Below are positions 1-11,499 of a stretch of DNA of 64,000 nt, one piece after another. The stretch is from Lycium barbarum. Its lineage: Eukaryota; Streptophyta; Magnoliopsida; Solanales; Solanaceae. The notes under the pieces are model-generated. The model made no database searches. It saw only the letters and a program-made list of their open reading frames with translations, and was not told the DNA's origin. The stretch covers positions 87,198,321-87,262,320 of the forward strand of contig NC_083341.1 in assembly GCF_019175385.1 (NCBI RefSeq), given 5' to 3'. The position numbers and the translations under genes are program-made. The number at the start of each line of letters is the position of its first letter. The stretch's first letter is position 1.

Positions 1-1001
1 AAATTTCTCAACCAACCAAATTTGCAATATAACTATTTAATAATTTTATTTCCGTAAAGAAGCTGAAATTAATACCAATAACATTAATAACAACATCCTC
101 CACATTTTACAAGTTAAATACATTTATTATCATCCAAAATTTTCTTCAAGTTTCATTCCATAATTCACAACACCAACAAGCGAATTTATCAGGCTATTCT
201 CTCCGTGCTAATCCGTCGAAACTCTAAATAAACTCGTTAACAATGAAAACGAACCTTTTTCATACCTTAAGCATGCAGCCACCACGTTATCACTCTTCTC
301 CTTGGTTGAGTTTTAGCTCAAATTGAAGACAACGCAGCATACAACACTTTTCCCTTCATGGGCTTTGGGATTCGGGGCTCAGATTTTGATTAAAATTGGT
401 TTTTCTTCTCCACGACTCTTTTTCTCTCTCTCCTCAGAATTTTCTGGGTGTTCCTGGTCTTAAAATGAGGAGGAATTCCGAAATTTGCACTTATAAAGAC
501 ATGGGTAATGGGCCTAACCCGGTTGGGCTCGGATTGGGCCTAGCCCACTGACCTTTCTGTATTAAAACATCCATATCTCCTTATTCCGACGACACCTGAA
601 GACCCACAACCTATGGTTGAAAAGATAATTCAAATATATACAACTTCTATTTCTTGGTATTTTTCGAAATTACAAACTTATAATACCGTTTTTGCCCCTC
701 GAATTCAGATCACCCGAAAACGATACTTAAAAATATTTGTTTGGAGGACTTCCACTTTGATTCGGCTCAAGGGTCCTTCTTGAGTTGTGTTCAACTTCAC
801 ATATGTGCTTCATATAAATTTTCATGTGTCCTAAAAAAAATCTCGACGTGTGGGCCCCACCTCAGCTTATGAATAATCCGACGTACAAAAGTACAGAATA
901 CAACATTATCAATGTGAGTTTAAATTATGTGGCAACAACATGATTGTCAATTTTGAGGAAGCGCGTGTCACGCTCATGCTCTGAAAATGCGGGGTATAAC
1001 A
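1..1001 (-). mobile_element. 5' part of a gypsy-type LTR, cut by the window edge
   Basis: Read on the minus strand, the LTR begins at 1001 with TGTTATACCCCGC and runs off the window at base 1. The stretch at 1-100 matches the reverse complement of roughly 50050-50150 inside the solo LTR at 49100-52579, for example around TTTACGGAAATAAA. The first 30 bases also match, so the two belong to related families, but the middle differs strongly. It lies directly against the protease end of the Athila-like pseudogene, so it probably inserted there. The other end is outside the window, so whether it is a solo LTR or part of a full element cannot be decided. Confidence 0.75.
485..548 (-). promoter_or_regulatory. 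Putative LTR core promoter with TGGGCC cluster
   Basis: On the minus strand, several overlapping TGGGCC/GGCCCA words (509-548, including TGGGCTAGGCCCA) precede a TATA-like CTTTATAAG at about 490-498. TGGGCC words resemble the plant site II element bound by TCP factors; a role here is inferred. Confidence 0.45.
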
Positions 1002-1019
1002 TTCTTCTTCCATTTTGAA

Positions 1020-1520
1020 TTACACAGCTTCATCAACAACATCAAAAGAATCAATCACCGAAATGCTCTCGTAAGCACTTGGTAACTTCATCCCCTTACT
1101 TGCCTGAAAAGTCACCTCTTCATAACTGACTCGAAATTTTAATTCATTCTTTTTTGAATCCATAAGAGCTTTTCCCGTGGCAAGGAATGGTCTCCCCAGA
1201 ATAATGGGAATATCCCGATCAACAGTACAGTCAAGAATCACAAAATCTGCGGGCAACATAAATTTACCAACTCGCACAAGCACATCATCAACCACTCCAA
1301 CTGGCCGCTTGATAGATCTATCAGCCATCTGTAATCTCATAGTCATCAGCCTTGGCATCCCCAAACCTAATTACTTGTAGATAGAAAGTGGCATCAAATT
1401 TATACTTGCCCCATTATTACACAGGGCACGAGAAAAAGTATGGTACCCAACAGAACAAGGAATGGCGAACGCCCCAGGATCTCCCTTTTGCTGGATAGTA
1501 GTTGTTGAAATAATGGAACT
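1020..1520 (-). pseudogene. Athila/Tat-type retropepsin (protease) pseudogene
   Basis: This is the aspartic protease part of an Athila/Tat-like gag-pol, which in a live element would cleave the polyprotein. The reading frame shows the family signs: an active-site block LCNNGASINLMP at about 1393-1428 and the downstream ILGRPFLATG block at about 1182-1211. The family usually has an aspartate at the catalytic position; here the block reads NNGAS, so the enzyme would be inactive. One in-frame TAA at about 1371-1373 splits the domain into two pieces in the same frame. The downstream piece ends at a stop at 1017-1019, and a foreign LTR begins at 1001, so reverse transcriptase and integrase are missing. 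It is the 3' continuation of the gag remnant at 1521-3334. Confidence 0.75.
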
Positions 1521-3334
1521 CACAGTATGAGTCAAACTCCCAGTCTCATGGTGCACCATTTTCTTCTTGGTCAACAAATCTTTCAAGTACTTAGCAAATT
1601 CGGGCATCTCCTTAACAACATCTAAGAATGGAAAGTTTAGAGATAACTGCTTCAGCTGGTCATAAAATTTCTCGAACTTAGCATCTTCATTTTTCTTCAC
1701 TAACCTTTGAGGAAAGGGAGGTTTAGATTTGAAAAGCTGAGTCAAAGGGCGGAGATCCCCCTTTATAGTCTGCTTGGTCTTATCATCAGCCACTTTCAAA
1801 CTTTCTGGAATATCAGCAACTTTCTCTTCACTAGGAACCTCATTAACAATAATTGGTGCATGAGACTGCACCTCTTCCTCTTCATTAATTGGCTCGAGAA
1901 CAACAACCTTCTTTTCAACACTTTAGAGTGTTTTACCACTCCGAGTACTGATAGCAAACACACGGTCTACACCACCTCCCCCATTCTTTGGATTCAGAAT
2001 AGTATCACTAGCAAGTCCTCCCTATTTAGAAGGGTGCTGCTCTCCAGAAATATCGCGAATCTACGACTCGAGATTTTTAATAGAGGCTATATGAGATCCC
2101 ACTATTTTCATTAGCCTAGATAATGTCTTTTCAAACTTGGTTTGATTTGCCGGAACCTTCTCAAGCATCGCCTCAACCCTCGAACTACCTTGATCGTTTG
2201 GCTACCTTTTGGTCGAATTTAGGGATTGGAACTTCTATTCCTAAAGTTATTGTTGTTGTAGTTCCCTTGGTTTGACCTACCATAATTGTTGTTATAGTTC
2301 CCTTGGTTATTTTTGTATGCACCTTGCCCCTGCTGAGGTCCTCATTGCTTTCGTTTTTTGATTCTGATAACCCCCTAGGATGTCCCCCTTGAACGTATAG
2401 TTAGCATAGTTAACATCCTCAACTTGCATAGGAGGTCCGTCATGATATGGACCCTCGTGGACTTGGTATATCCCATTCGGCATACCTAAAGTATCTTTGT
2501 AAACATTTACCTTCTTAGTCTGGTTCTCATCAAACTTCTTGGTCAACAAAGAAATATTTGTTGCATGCTGAGCCTATGTCTGCTGAGTATCCTGGTTCTC
2601 CTTCACCAATTCTGGATCATGGCATTACCATAGGGCACAATATCAGCATTGTTACTCAATCCGTTAAGTATGTCGGTAACTCGAGTGTAAGATTTATCCA
2701 TAAAACAACCATCAGCTGTGTTGTTCATAATTGACTGCGTTATAGGATCCAGCCCTCGGTAGAACTTCTCCATTATTATGTTCTCCAGAAAACCATGAGT
2801 CAGAAACTTCTGCAGATATTCTTTAAATCTCTCCCAAGCTTGGTATAATTGTTCCCCCGACGCTGCTTGAATTCATAGATTTTGTCACTGATCTCAGCCT
2901 TCTTGCTAGGAGGATACTATTTCTTGAGAAATACAGCTACCATCTCTACCCATGTAGTAATAGAATTCCGAGGAAGCTTCTCAAACCATGTTCTTCCTTC
3001 TCCAGCTAAGGAATATGTGAAAAGCTCAGCCGAGTAGCATCTTGTGACACATTGTTTTAGATGTGATGAGCACATATATCCACAAAGTTCTACAAATGTT
3101 GTTGAGGATTATTATCGGTAGAGTTCCAAAAGTATCCCTCAAGCTTCAACAACTGGTAGAGAGAGGAGTCAATTTTTCAACTAGCAGCTCCAACCCGAGG
3201 ATGAAAATAGCAGATGCATAGTCCTCCTCAGCCATAAGATCAGCAAATACATTCTCCTCCTCTACATCATTCGGGAGGTCTTGTAGTTGACCACCCTTGT
3301 TACCAGGTGCTGCACGTTCATTTCGCATACCCAT
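1521..3334 (-). pseudogene. Athila/Tat-type gag pseudogene
   Basis: This is the structural (capsid-like) gene of the Athila-like element. The likely start is the ATG at 3332-3334, which opens MGMRNERAAPG, about 100 bases after the PBS once the later insertions are removed. The frame breaks near 3146. Beyond it the retrotransposon gag domain can still be followed in shifting frames, with GRTWFEKLP and ITTWVEM blocks near 2955-3010 and a PPSKKAEISDKI block near 2880-2925. A lysine/glutamate-rich linker at 1550-1870 leads into the protease. There are several stops and frameshifts, so it cannot make a protein. The gap of more than 300 bases between readable pieces is decayed gag, not a separate gene. 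Confidence 0.7.
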
Positions 3335-3406
3335 GATCACCTGGTTCACAAGAAATAACAAATAAAGTGTGATGGAATAAGAAAAAGACTTCAATCAAAG
3401 CAAACA

Positions 3407-3790
3407 TGTGAGGACCCACAGCTGGGCGCTGACCATGCTGTGAACCTCTGGGTATCTGACCCCATAACTGACTGATGTGGCATCTGCGCCCTGCTGACTA
3501 GTCATGACATACTCAGGTATTGTATGAGCAAGAGACACAGACAATTCGATATACGCTGCAGCGGCTGGTATCGAACCCGTGACCTCTCCCCTTTTGTTCT
3601 CCCAAAGGAGACGATTCTTACCAATTGAGCTTGAGCTGCAGCGTATATCGAATTGTCTGTGTCTCTTGCTCATACAATACCTGAGTATGTCATGACTAGT
3701 CAGCAGGGCGCAGATGCCACAGCAGTCAGTTATGGGGTCAGATACCCAGAGGTTCACAGCATGGTCAGCGCCCAGCTGTGGGTCCTCACA
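3407..3790. repeat. 384-bp inverted-repeat insertion with 5-bp target duplication
   Basis: Two arms of 156 bases (3407-3562 and 3635-3790) are inverted copies of one another, with a single mismatch noticed by eye (3474 region: GATGTGG against GCTGTGG). The ends read TGTGAGGACCC and GGGTCCTCACA, so the element runs TG...CA. AAACA flanks it on both sides (3402-3406 and 3791-3795). The TG/CA ends and 5-bp duplication are those of integrase-mediated insertion, as for LTR elements, but here the terminal repeats are inverted. It lies in the leader between PBS and gag of the Athila-like element. The 72-base loop is tRNA-like and listed separately. It could be a foldback or MITE-like element instead. 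Confidence 0.8.
3563..3634 (-). other. tRNA-like sequence in the palindrome loop
   Basis: On the minus strand the loop has an A-box-like AGCTCAATTGGTAAGA and a perfect B-box GGTTCGATACC, spaced as in a tRNA, with a possible TCTCC/GGAGA anticodon-arm stem between. D- and T-stems are imperfect and I could not assign an amino acid. On the plus strand it begins TGGTATCGAACCC just inside the arm, as a copy of a tRNA starting from its CCA end would. It may be a SINE-type head or a copied primer tRNA; a working tRNA gene is unlikely. Confidence 0.6.
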
Positions 3791-3821
3791 AAACACTATT
3801 TAGTAATTTCAAAAACGTATT

Positions 3822-6308
3822 TGTCAGGACCCAGCTAGGGGCCGCGACGGGTACCCGGGGCTAACCACCTAGCACCACTCGTCCTACTACTCACCTTACT
3901 CATTTACTGCTCTTTTATCAATTTATATTCAAATCGTAGGAAAAGTCATCTTTCATTCAAGAACATAAAAATACTTTTATATGCATAAGCCTCTCGGCTA
4001 TCGAAATAATATATACATACATAGAAATAAATCGTGAAAACATCTAACCCACACTGCGCATCTACGAGCCTCTACTGGAGAGCTACACATAAGAACGGGA
4101 CAAGACCCTGTCATGCCCAAAAATACATATACTTGAATATTCACAAAAGGATCATCATAAGCACGTCCGAACAAAGGAGTGTTTTCAATCAGCTGACAGC
4201 TACTGCTGGTCTGGATCGAGTTCTCCTCCCTGTCTACTTGTGGGCATGATCACAGTGTCTAAAGAAAGTGGACGTCAGTACGAATATTGTACTGAGTATG
4301 AGAGGCATAAATAAGGAAATAAGGCAATGATATACAAGAAGTATCAATATGGAATAACTGTATCTGACTATAAAGTGTAAAAGAAATAATGCATGCTGGC
4401 TTACTCATAGTCATCACCAGGGTATGTGTGCATAAATATATAAGCTGCCCGCCCATATAGGTACGGTGTAATAATGTATAAGCTGCCCTTCCATATCGGA
4501 TCGGTGTGATAATCATAACATTAGCCTGCGTCTAGGCCACCCGCGTTCGGGGTATCATCTCATGCCGCCCACTAGTGGTGTCTGCCTATGCCATTTGGCC
4601 ATGGTGTGTCGTATAGCTGCCCGCCTTAGCGATGACTGCCCGGCCAACTAGGCGCGATGTTATATCATCATCATACATGCTCATCATAATATGCTTATCG
4701 TAATATACTTATCATAATACATGTATAAGGCTTATGGACAACTTTACTCGATCGGGGTGACGTAAGGTCGTGATCCCCTGATTTCATTATGGAGTAATCA
4801 TTGACATTCTGCCTCACCTTGAAGGAATTAGCATATAAGGTGAGTGTAAGCAATAAATAACATCTTTAACATTATAGAATCATCATGTCATATCTTTTAT
4901 CTTATATGGCTATTCATAGACATAGGCTCTTAGCTTTCTAGAATATAGGAACTCATGAGGAGAAAGGAAAATCATGCTAGAAGATTCATGCCATTAGAAG
5001 GAAAGGGCTAGCCTCACATACCTTTGACGTTTAACTAAGCTATCGTTCGCTTGTTCTCCTTCGATATCACGTTTCTACCTTCAAAAGGGAATTTGCATTT
5101 ACGTTAGTTAATCAACTATAAGAACGCGCTACTAATTCTAGGGGAAATTGGGCGGAACTTACTTGATTGATACTACCTTTCCCATATGCTATATAAACTC
5201 CCACACGCTCACAACAACATTTACAATATCGCAATCAACAATCATCATTTATATACGTTGACCACAATCCACAATTTCTCCTCAATTTCTCCACATTTAT
5301 GGTTATAGCTTACTATCGCGTTTCCTTTTATATAATACGTATTTCATGGTCTAAATGTCATTTATAACGCATTCATAATCACAACACACCAACATTCATG
5401 GTTCCACCCAACTACTATCCAACCATGACACTATTCACTCATTAATGACCCATTTCCTATGTCTTTCCACAATTCAAGTATCTTAACCTTCCAATACCTT
5501 AAACAATATGGTTTAGTCATGAAACTTACCTTATATGATGTTTGAACAAGCCTTGAATGGAATTACTCCTTTAGCACCAAAACCCTACTTCACTTCTTTT
5601 GGGTTTTCTTGAGAAAGATGAACTTTAGTGTGATTCTTACACTTGATTTCGTGGGTTTCATGTAGTTGATCACTAATTTCCTTTGAATTCTTGTAGTTGA
5701 AGAGTAGAGAGTATTTTAGAGGTTTCTATAGAGAAGTATCGTGGAGTTGAAATGAATTGAATGAAGTTAGGTCTCCTTTTAATGACTTAAAATCTAATCC
5801 CGAATGAACAGTGACTGAAGTGCACAGTGGTCGTAAACTCAGTTTACGGTCCGTATTCCAGTTTACGGGCCATATATCATTGTCGTATTTAAGCATATCA
5901 AAACCAAAAAGGTATGCTGAGGATCATGGTGATTTACGATCGCAGTTTACGGGCCGTATTTCAATTTACGGTCCGTATTCCAAGTCGTATTTAACCATTT
6001 GAACATTTGATAGAAAGTTGAAGTTTTGTGAGTTGGAATACGACATGGTGGTTTACGGGCCGTATACTACTTTACGGTCCGTATTTCATTTTACGACCAA
6101 CTGGGCCAAAGTGCAAATCTATAGCTTTCAAGTCTTCAAAACCTATAATTAGTCATTGTGGAGCATAACCTATCTCTTGTTCCCATTGCCTTTGAAATCT
6201 TACTTAGGGTCGTCAAACGTCATTCCCTTCTCATTAAAACACCATATACCTGTATCCTTCGCTAGTCTATTCGTTGTACGTTCATGGGGAAATTTCCGAG
6301 GTGTAACA
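3822..6308 (-). repeat. 3' LTR of the 3822-14001 element
   Basis: The 2487-bp LTR reads TGTTACACCTCGG at 6308 to CCTGACA at 3822 on the minus strand. It holds a TACGG palindrome cluster (5815-6105) and an inverted repeat TCAGTAC/GTACTGA at 4275-4295. A second, CTCACCTT/AAGGTGAG, lies at about 4813-4845. Degenerate GCCCGCC-type short repeats lie at 4440-4660. Confidence 0.93.
5815..6105 (-). promoter_or_regulatory. Palindromic ACGG(G/T)CCGT cluster upstream of a TATA-like box
   Basis: Around ten copies of TTTACGG(G/T)CCGTATT or half-sites fall in 290 bases. Each full copy is close to a palindrome. On the minus strand the next AT-rich core-promoter candidate is CATTAAAAGGAG near 5770. The other LTR of this element has the same cluster at 13520-13795. 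Confidence 0.6.
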
Positions 6309-6323
6309 CTCTTCCCCCCTTTT
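6309..6323 (-). other. Polypurine tract next to the 3' LTR
   Basis: On the minus strand an AAAAGGGGGGAAGAG tract ends directly at the LTR start. This is the usual plus-strand primer of reverse transcription. Confidence 0.85.
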
Positions 6324-6513
6324 GGAACATTCGTCCTCGATTGTTAAAACACTCGGGATTCTACGAAAATTTTGCCAGAGTTTCCTCCTGTAATTTGGAA
6401 CTACCAACCTGTCACAACAACCCATAATATCATCGCCTCACAGGGCTACTTCACAACATCGACATATCTATGGCCACACACAACCAAAAGCATGAAAAAT
6501 AAGCATACATACC

Positions 6514-8194
6514 TCAAATCGTTGGCGTTTTATCTTGAATGTCCTCTGGGGGTTGGAATAAATGTGGGTACTTGGACTTCATCTTCTCTTCTGCCTCCCA
6601 AGTCATTTCTTCCCGATTGTTGTTTCGCCATAAGACTTTGACTGAAGCTACCTCTTTATTTCGGAGTCTTCCCACTTGCCTGTCTAAAATAGCAATAGGC
6701 ACCTCTTCATAGGTTAGCCTTTCTGTCACTTGCACATCATCTATCGGGACAATATTTGTGGGATCTCCAATACACTTGCGGAGCATCGAAACGTGGAAGA
6801 CCGGATGGACTGATTCAAGCTCCGAAGGAAAATCCAGTTCATAGGCTACATGACCCACCTTGCGGATAATTTTATAGGGTCCAATGTATCTAGGACTTAG
6901 CTTACCTTTCTTACCAAATCTCATCACCCCTTTCATTGGCGATACTTTCAAAAATAACCCTATTACTAACTTGAAATTCCAAGTCTCGTCGGCGATTGTC
7001 TGCATAAGACTTTTGGCGACTTTGGGCTGTTAACAATCGATCTCGGATCACCTTAACGTTTTCCACCACTTGTTGAATTAATTCAGGGCCTACTAATTGT
7101 GCTTCATCTATTTCAAACCATCTGATTGGGGATCTACATTTCCTTCCATATAAAGCTTCATATGGAGCCATTTGAATGCTGGAATGATAACTATTATTGT
7201 ATGCAAATTCGATTAGCGGTAAATGATCGTCCCAACTTCCATCGAAATCCAGCACACATGCTCGTAGCATATCTTCCAAGGTTTGAATAGTACGCTCGGC
7301 TTATCCATTGGTCTGTGGATGAAATGCCGTGCTAAGCTTCACTTGAGTGCCTAGACCTTCTTGGAAGGACTTCCAGAACTTAGCTGTAAACTGTGCTCCT
7401 CTGTCTGTGATAATAGATAATGGAATACCATGAAGGCGCACAATTTCCTTGAGATTCAACCTTGCATAATCTTCGGCTGAGTATGTAGTCTTAACTGGGA
7501 GAAAATAGGTTGCTTTCGTCAATCTATCCACAATCACCCACATAGAATCATACCTGCCGCGGGAACGAGGTAATCCCACGATGAAATCCATGTTGATCAC
7601 TTCCTATTTCCAAGTAGGGATTTCTATTGCTTGCAATTAGCCTCCTGGCTTCTGATGTTCAACTTTTACTTGTTGGCAATTTGGGCACTGTGCTACAAAT
7701 TCGGCTATGTCTCTCTTCATTCCATCCCACCAATACATCATCTGGAGATCACGATACATTTTAGTTGCACCCGGGTGAATAGAATACCGGGAACAATTTT
7801 CTTCTTCTAGAATTCGTCGGCGCAATTCTGCTACATTCGGCACACATAGCCTACCTCGGTATCTAAGAATTCTATCCATAGGAACTTCAAATGAAGACTT
7901 TTCTTTTCCATGAGATGTGTCTTTGTAACGACACAATTTAGGATCTTCATATTGTCGTTCTTTCACTTCCATGTCCAAGGATGAAATTGTGGGATCATTG
8001 ATACTAATCCCCACATTACCCGAATCGATTACGCGCACTCCAAGATTTGCTAGTTGGCGGAGCTCATGAACCATTTCTTTCTTTTTCAGAGGGACTTCAC
8101 AAAAACTGCCCATTGATCGGCGGCTGAGCGCATCGGCTACTACATTCGCTTTTCCGGGATGGTACCAAATGTTCACATCATAATCTTTTAACAA
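6514..8194 (-). pseudogene. Integrase with chromodomain-like C-terminus, pseudogene
   Basis: This is the integrase end of pol, which would insert the cDNA into the genome. From the N-terminus there is an RNase H tail (DALSRRS near 8125), an H2C2 zinc-binding block ending CPNCQQVK near 7660-7690, a DDE core with WVIVDRLTK (first Asp, near 7540) and ITDRGAQF (second Asp, near 7400), and the AERTIQTLEDML block with the Glu near 7270-7300. The GPYKI and HPVFHVSMLRKC blocks follow. The final segment (about 6520-6720, with KVLWRNNNREEMTWE) looks like the chromodomain typical of chromoviruses. In-frame stops near 7635 and 7300 and a frameshift between 6910 and 7005 make it non-functional. Confidence 0.88.
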
Positions 8195-8200
8195 TTCTAA

Positions 8201-8521
8201 CTACCGCCTCTGTCGCAGGTTCAACTCCTTTTTCTTGAAAATGTATTGAAGACTTTTGTGATCTGTATAAATATCAACATGCACACCATACAAATAATGC
8301 CTCCATATTTTTAAGGCTTGAATAACCGCAGCAAATTCGAGATCATGAGTTGGATAATTCTTTTCATGTTTCCGTAATTGTCTTGAAGCATATGCAATAA
8401 CCTTTTCATGCTGCATCAATACGCATCCTAATCCGACACCGGAAGCATCACAATATACCACATAGCCATCTGACCCTTCTAGAAGTGTTAAGGTCAGAGC
8501 TGAGGTCAACCTGTCTTTCAA
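8201..8521 (-). pseudogene. RNase H domain of pol, pseudogene
   Basis: This segment would degrade the RNA strand during reverse transcription. The [15 protein letters not shown] block (first catalytic Asp), the [17 protein letters not shown] block (catalytic Glu context) and [12 protein letters not shown] (Asp) are all readable, so the catalytic pattern is kept. A frameshift separates it from the reverse transcriptase upstream, and a stop at 8198-8200 separates it from the RNase H tail and integrase downstream. Confidence 0.85.
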
Positions 8522-8571
8522 CTCTTGGAAGCTGCCTCACAAGCATCATTCCACTGAAATTTGGCTGGATT

Positions 8572-9531
8572 CTAGGTTAGCTTCGTCAATGGGGCTGAAA
8601 TAGATAAAAAACCCTCTACGAATCTTCTATAATAACCTGCCAACCCCAGAAAGCTACAAACTTCTGTAGGCGTCGTACGCCTCGGCCAAGTCTTCACAGC
8701 TTCAATTTTCTGAGTGTCGACTCGACTGCCATCATCTGAGATAACATGGCCCAAAAATGTCACAGAATTTAGCCAGAACTCGCACTTTGAAAATTTTGCA
8801 TACAATTCCCGGGCTCGATGAATGCCAAGAACAATTTTCAAGTGATCTGCATGTTCTGATTTTGTGCGAGAATACACCAGAATATCATCAATAAATACTA
8901 TTACAAATAAATCCAAGAGAGGCCTGAATACGTTGTTCATCAAATTCATAAACACGGCCGGAGCATTAGTTAACCCAAACGACATCACTCGTAATTCATA
9001 GAGACCATATCTCGTTCTGAAGGTCGTCTTGGGAATATCCGCTTCTCTAACTCTCACTTGATGATAACACGATCTCAAATCTATTTTTGAAAACCATTTG
9101 TCACCCTGTAGCTGATCAAATAATTCATCAATCCTCAAAAGAGGATACCTGTTCTTTATCGTCACCTTGTTCAACTTCCTATAGTCGATACACATTCGTA
9201 GAGATCCGTCTTTCTTCCTTACAAACAAGACTGGTGCTCCCCACGGTGATGAACTGGGTCTAATAAATTCCTTTTCAAGCAAGTCTTTCAACTGTTCCTT
9301 TAGCTCTTTTAATTCTGCCAGATCCATTCGATAAGGAGGAATATAAATAGGCTTGGTGTCCGGAAACACATCAATGGCGAAGTCAATCTCTCTTTCCGGA
9401 GGAAGACCTGGAAGTTCATCTGGGAATACATCTAGAAATTCATTCACTACCGGAACTGATTGGAAAGTTGGTGGCTTTGACTCGGTGTCATGAACCCGAA
9501 CTAAATGATAAATATAACCCTTGGCTATCAT
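8572..9531 (-). pseudogene. Reverse transcriptase domain of pol, pseudogene
   Basis: This reverse transcriptase would copy the element RNA into DNA. Its 319 readable codons hold the family blocks in order: IPPYRM (residues 64-69), [12 protein letters not shown] (89-100), [14 protein letters not shown] (108-121), [12 protein letters not shown] with the first catalytic Asp (147-158), [11 protein letters not shown] (185-195), and FIDDILVYS (213-221) with both catalytic Asp residues intact. The thumb and connection region follows ([11 protein letters not shown]). An in-frame stop precedes it at about 9562-9567 and another ends it at 8572, so it cannot be made as part of a polyprotein. It is the best preserved pol domain in the window. 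Confidence 0.9.
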
Positions 9532-9564
9532 CTTCCTTGCCTTAAGGTAAGAAATAAACCTACC

Positions 9565-9990
9565 CTATGGAGATGCTGCATTACCCTTCCATTCAAGCAC
9601 GGTCTCTCCCGGAAATTGAAATCGCACCACTTTCAATCGGCAATCAACATTAGAATAGCACGAGTCCAACCAATCCATACCCATAATTACATCAAAATCT
9701 AACATCTCCAACTCAATCAAATCAGCTGTGGTCTGGCAATCACATATCACAACTACATAATTTTTATACACTTGCCTTGCTATCACGGGATCACCAGCCG
9801 GAGTAGATACCTCAAAAGGTTTGATTGGCTCAGGTTTCACCCCAATACAACCAGCAAAATATGGAGTAATATAAGAAAAATTAGAACCCGGATCTATCAA
9901 TGCATACACATCACGGGAAAATATAGAAAATGTACCTGTAACCACATCCGGGGAGGACTCAAGATCCTGCCGTCCGGCTAAAGCATATAC
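9565..9990 (-). pseudogene. Retropepsin domain of the chromovirus, pseudogene
   Basis: This is the aspartic protease between gag and reverse transcriptase. It contains VYALIDPGSNFSYI (active site DPGS near 9883-9894) and the flap-side block DVIMGMDWL near 9675-9700. It is in one frame with the gag end upstream and is closed by a premature stop at 9565. The active site looks intact. Confidence 0.82.
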
Positions 9991-11310
9991 ACAGGTCTGA
10001 GTGGCACCTAAAGTAGATGTTGCCCCTCTACCTCTTCCTCGGCCGGCTGACATCTGGGGAATCTGTCCTGCCGGGCGTGCTGAGGAAGAACCAGCTGCTG
10101 AACCTGTGGGCTGAAGCCCAACTCTACCACTCATTGACGGGCAATCTCTCATCATGTGCCCAATTTGGCCGCAAGTATAGCGAGCGTCCGAACCCTGGCG
10201 ACACTGTCCGGAATGCAATCTACCGCACTGGCTGCATCGCGGTACTGGGGGTCTCCTCTGGCTATAATCTTCCCTGATTTGGGAATCTGGGGCCCTCGAA
10301 CTCTGACCCTGTCCTGAGCGGAATGAGCAATCAAATCTCCTACCTGCAAATCGGGGAGGTGCACTGGTCACCGACTGGCCTGAGTAACCAGAATATGTCT
10401 GCCTTGATCCCCCTCTACAACCACTGTCTGCTCCCATAGATCTAGCCCTTTTGCCTTGCCTTCTTTCGTTATCGCAGTCACTTTTTGGTGGTTGTTGTCG
10501 CCCCTCTAAATTCTGAGCATGGGCCTGTATTCGGGAAATATCCATCCCGTCTTGCAAGGAAGCCGTCAAACAATCTCTGAATAAATGTGGCCCTAGGCCA
10601 CATACAAATCTAAGTACCCGATCTCCCATGTCGGCCACAATAGTCGGGGCATATCTAGCTAAAGAATTAAATTGCATGCTATACTCCCAGGCACTCATAT
10701 TTCCTTTCCTCAGATTTATAAATCTATCCACTCTAGCTCGGCGGACCTCGGGTGGCAAATAGTGACGAATAAAAGCATCCACAAATTCTTACCAAACCGG
10801 AGGAGGCGCATTCTCTCCTCTTGATAACACCCAGTTGTTGTACCATAAAACAGCCACATCCTAGAGTCTATAAGATGCCAACTCCACGGATTCAGTTTCA
10901 GAGGCATGGATAATCTTCAATGTCCTCAACACCTCATCTATGAAACCTTGCGGGTCTTCATCTGACTTTGACCCGAAAAACTTCGAAGGATTTATGCTCA
11001 TAAAATCACGGGCTTTGGTACTTGCTGCCCGATCACTTGAACTCACATTTTGTCGTTATGCCTGAGCGGCAACCAACTGTGTCAATAGATGTATGGCCTC
11101 GGTCATTTGTTAACCCGAAGCAACCGGTGGAGGAATTGGAGCTGGAGCTCCTCTTTGCTCTTCCACATTAGGTGGGGTAGAAGAAGTGTTAGACAAGGCC
11201 TCATTATGTGATTCGCCTTCTTCTATATTCATCGGAGGCTCTCTTTCTACCCACCTCTTTGCCGTAGTCTTGCCCTTCTGGACGGCTGTAGCCTTTCCCT
11301 TTGGCGGCAT
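9991..11310 (-). pseudogene. Chromovirus gag pseudogene
   Basis: This is the capsid/nucleocapsid gene. The chosen start is the ATG at 11308-11310 (MPPKGKATA), about 190 bases after the PBS and in line with the equivalent region of the element at 25203. The conserved gag core runs from VFGSKSDED-like text near 10960 through the RRARVDRFINLRKG and DISRIQAHAQNLEG blocks (10510-10740). The nucleocapsid has a CSQCGRLHSGQC motif (about 10205-10240) and a second knuckle whose first Cys has become Arg (RYTCGQIGHMMRDC, about 10140-10180), so zinc binding is likely impaired. Stops near 11110, 10861 and upstream of 10782 break the frame. Confidence 0.85.
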
Positions 11311-11499
11311 TCTGAAATCATAACACACTATTAAGGAGGATAAAATCTTATACACGGCTCTATGACACGATTTCATAAGAAAAAGGATGGTAATTTTTCC
11401 TAAATGCCCTGTAGCCTCTTATTTATTGATGTGGCGCGCAACACACCATAAACAAGACTCTACTAGACACGGCTCGTAGACACTTCCTAGGACTGAACA

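Noticed and set aside
3563..3634. A functional tRNA gene
   Set aside because: Internal promoter-like boxes are present but the stems are imperfect and the acceptor stem would have to come from the palindrome arms.
3395..3838. Open frames on both strands encoding nearly the same peptide (SLAHTIPEYVMTSQQGAD...)
   Set aside because: They are mirror images produced by the two arms of the 3407-3790 inverted repeat; no domain and no coding context.
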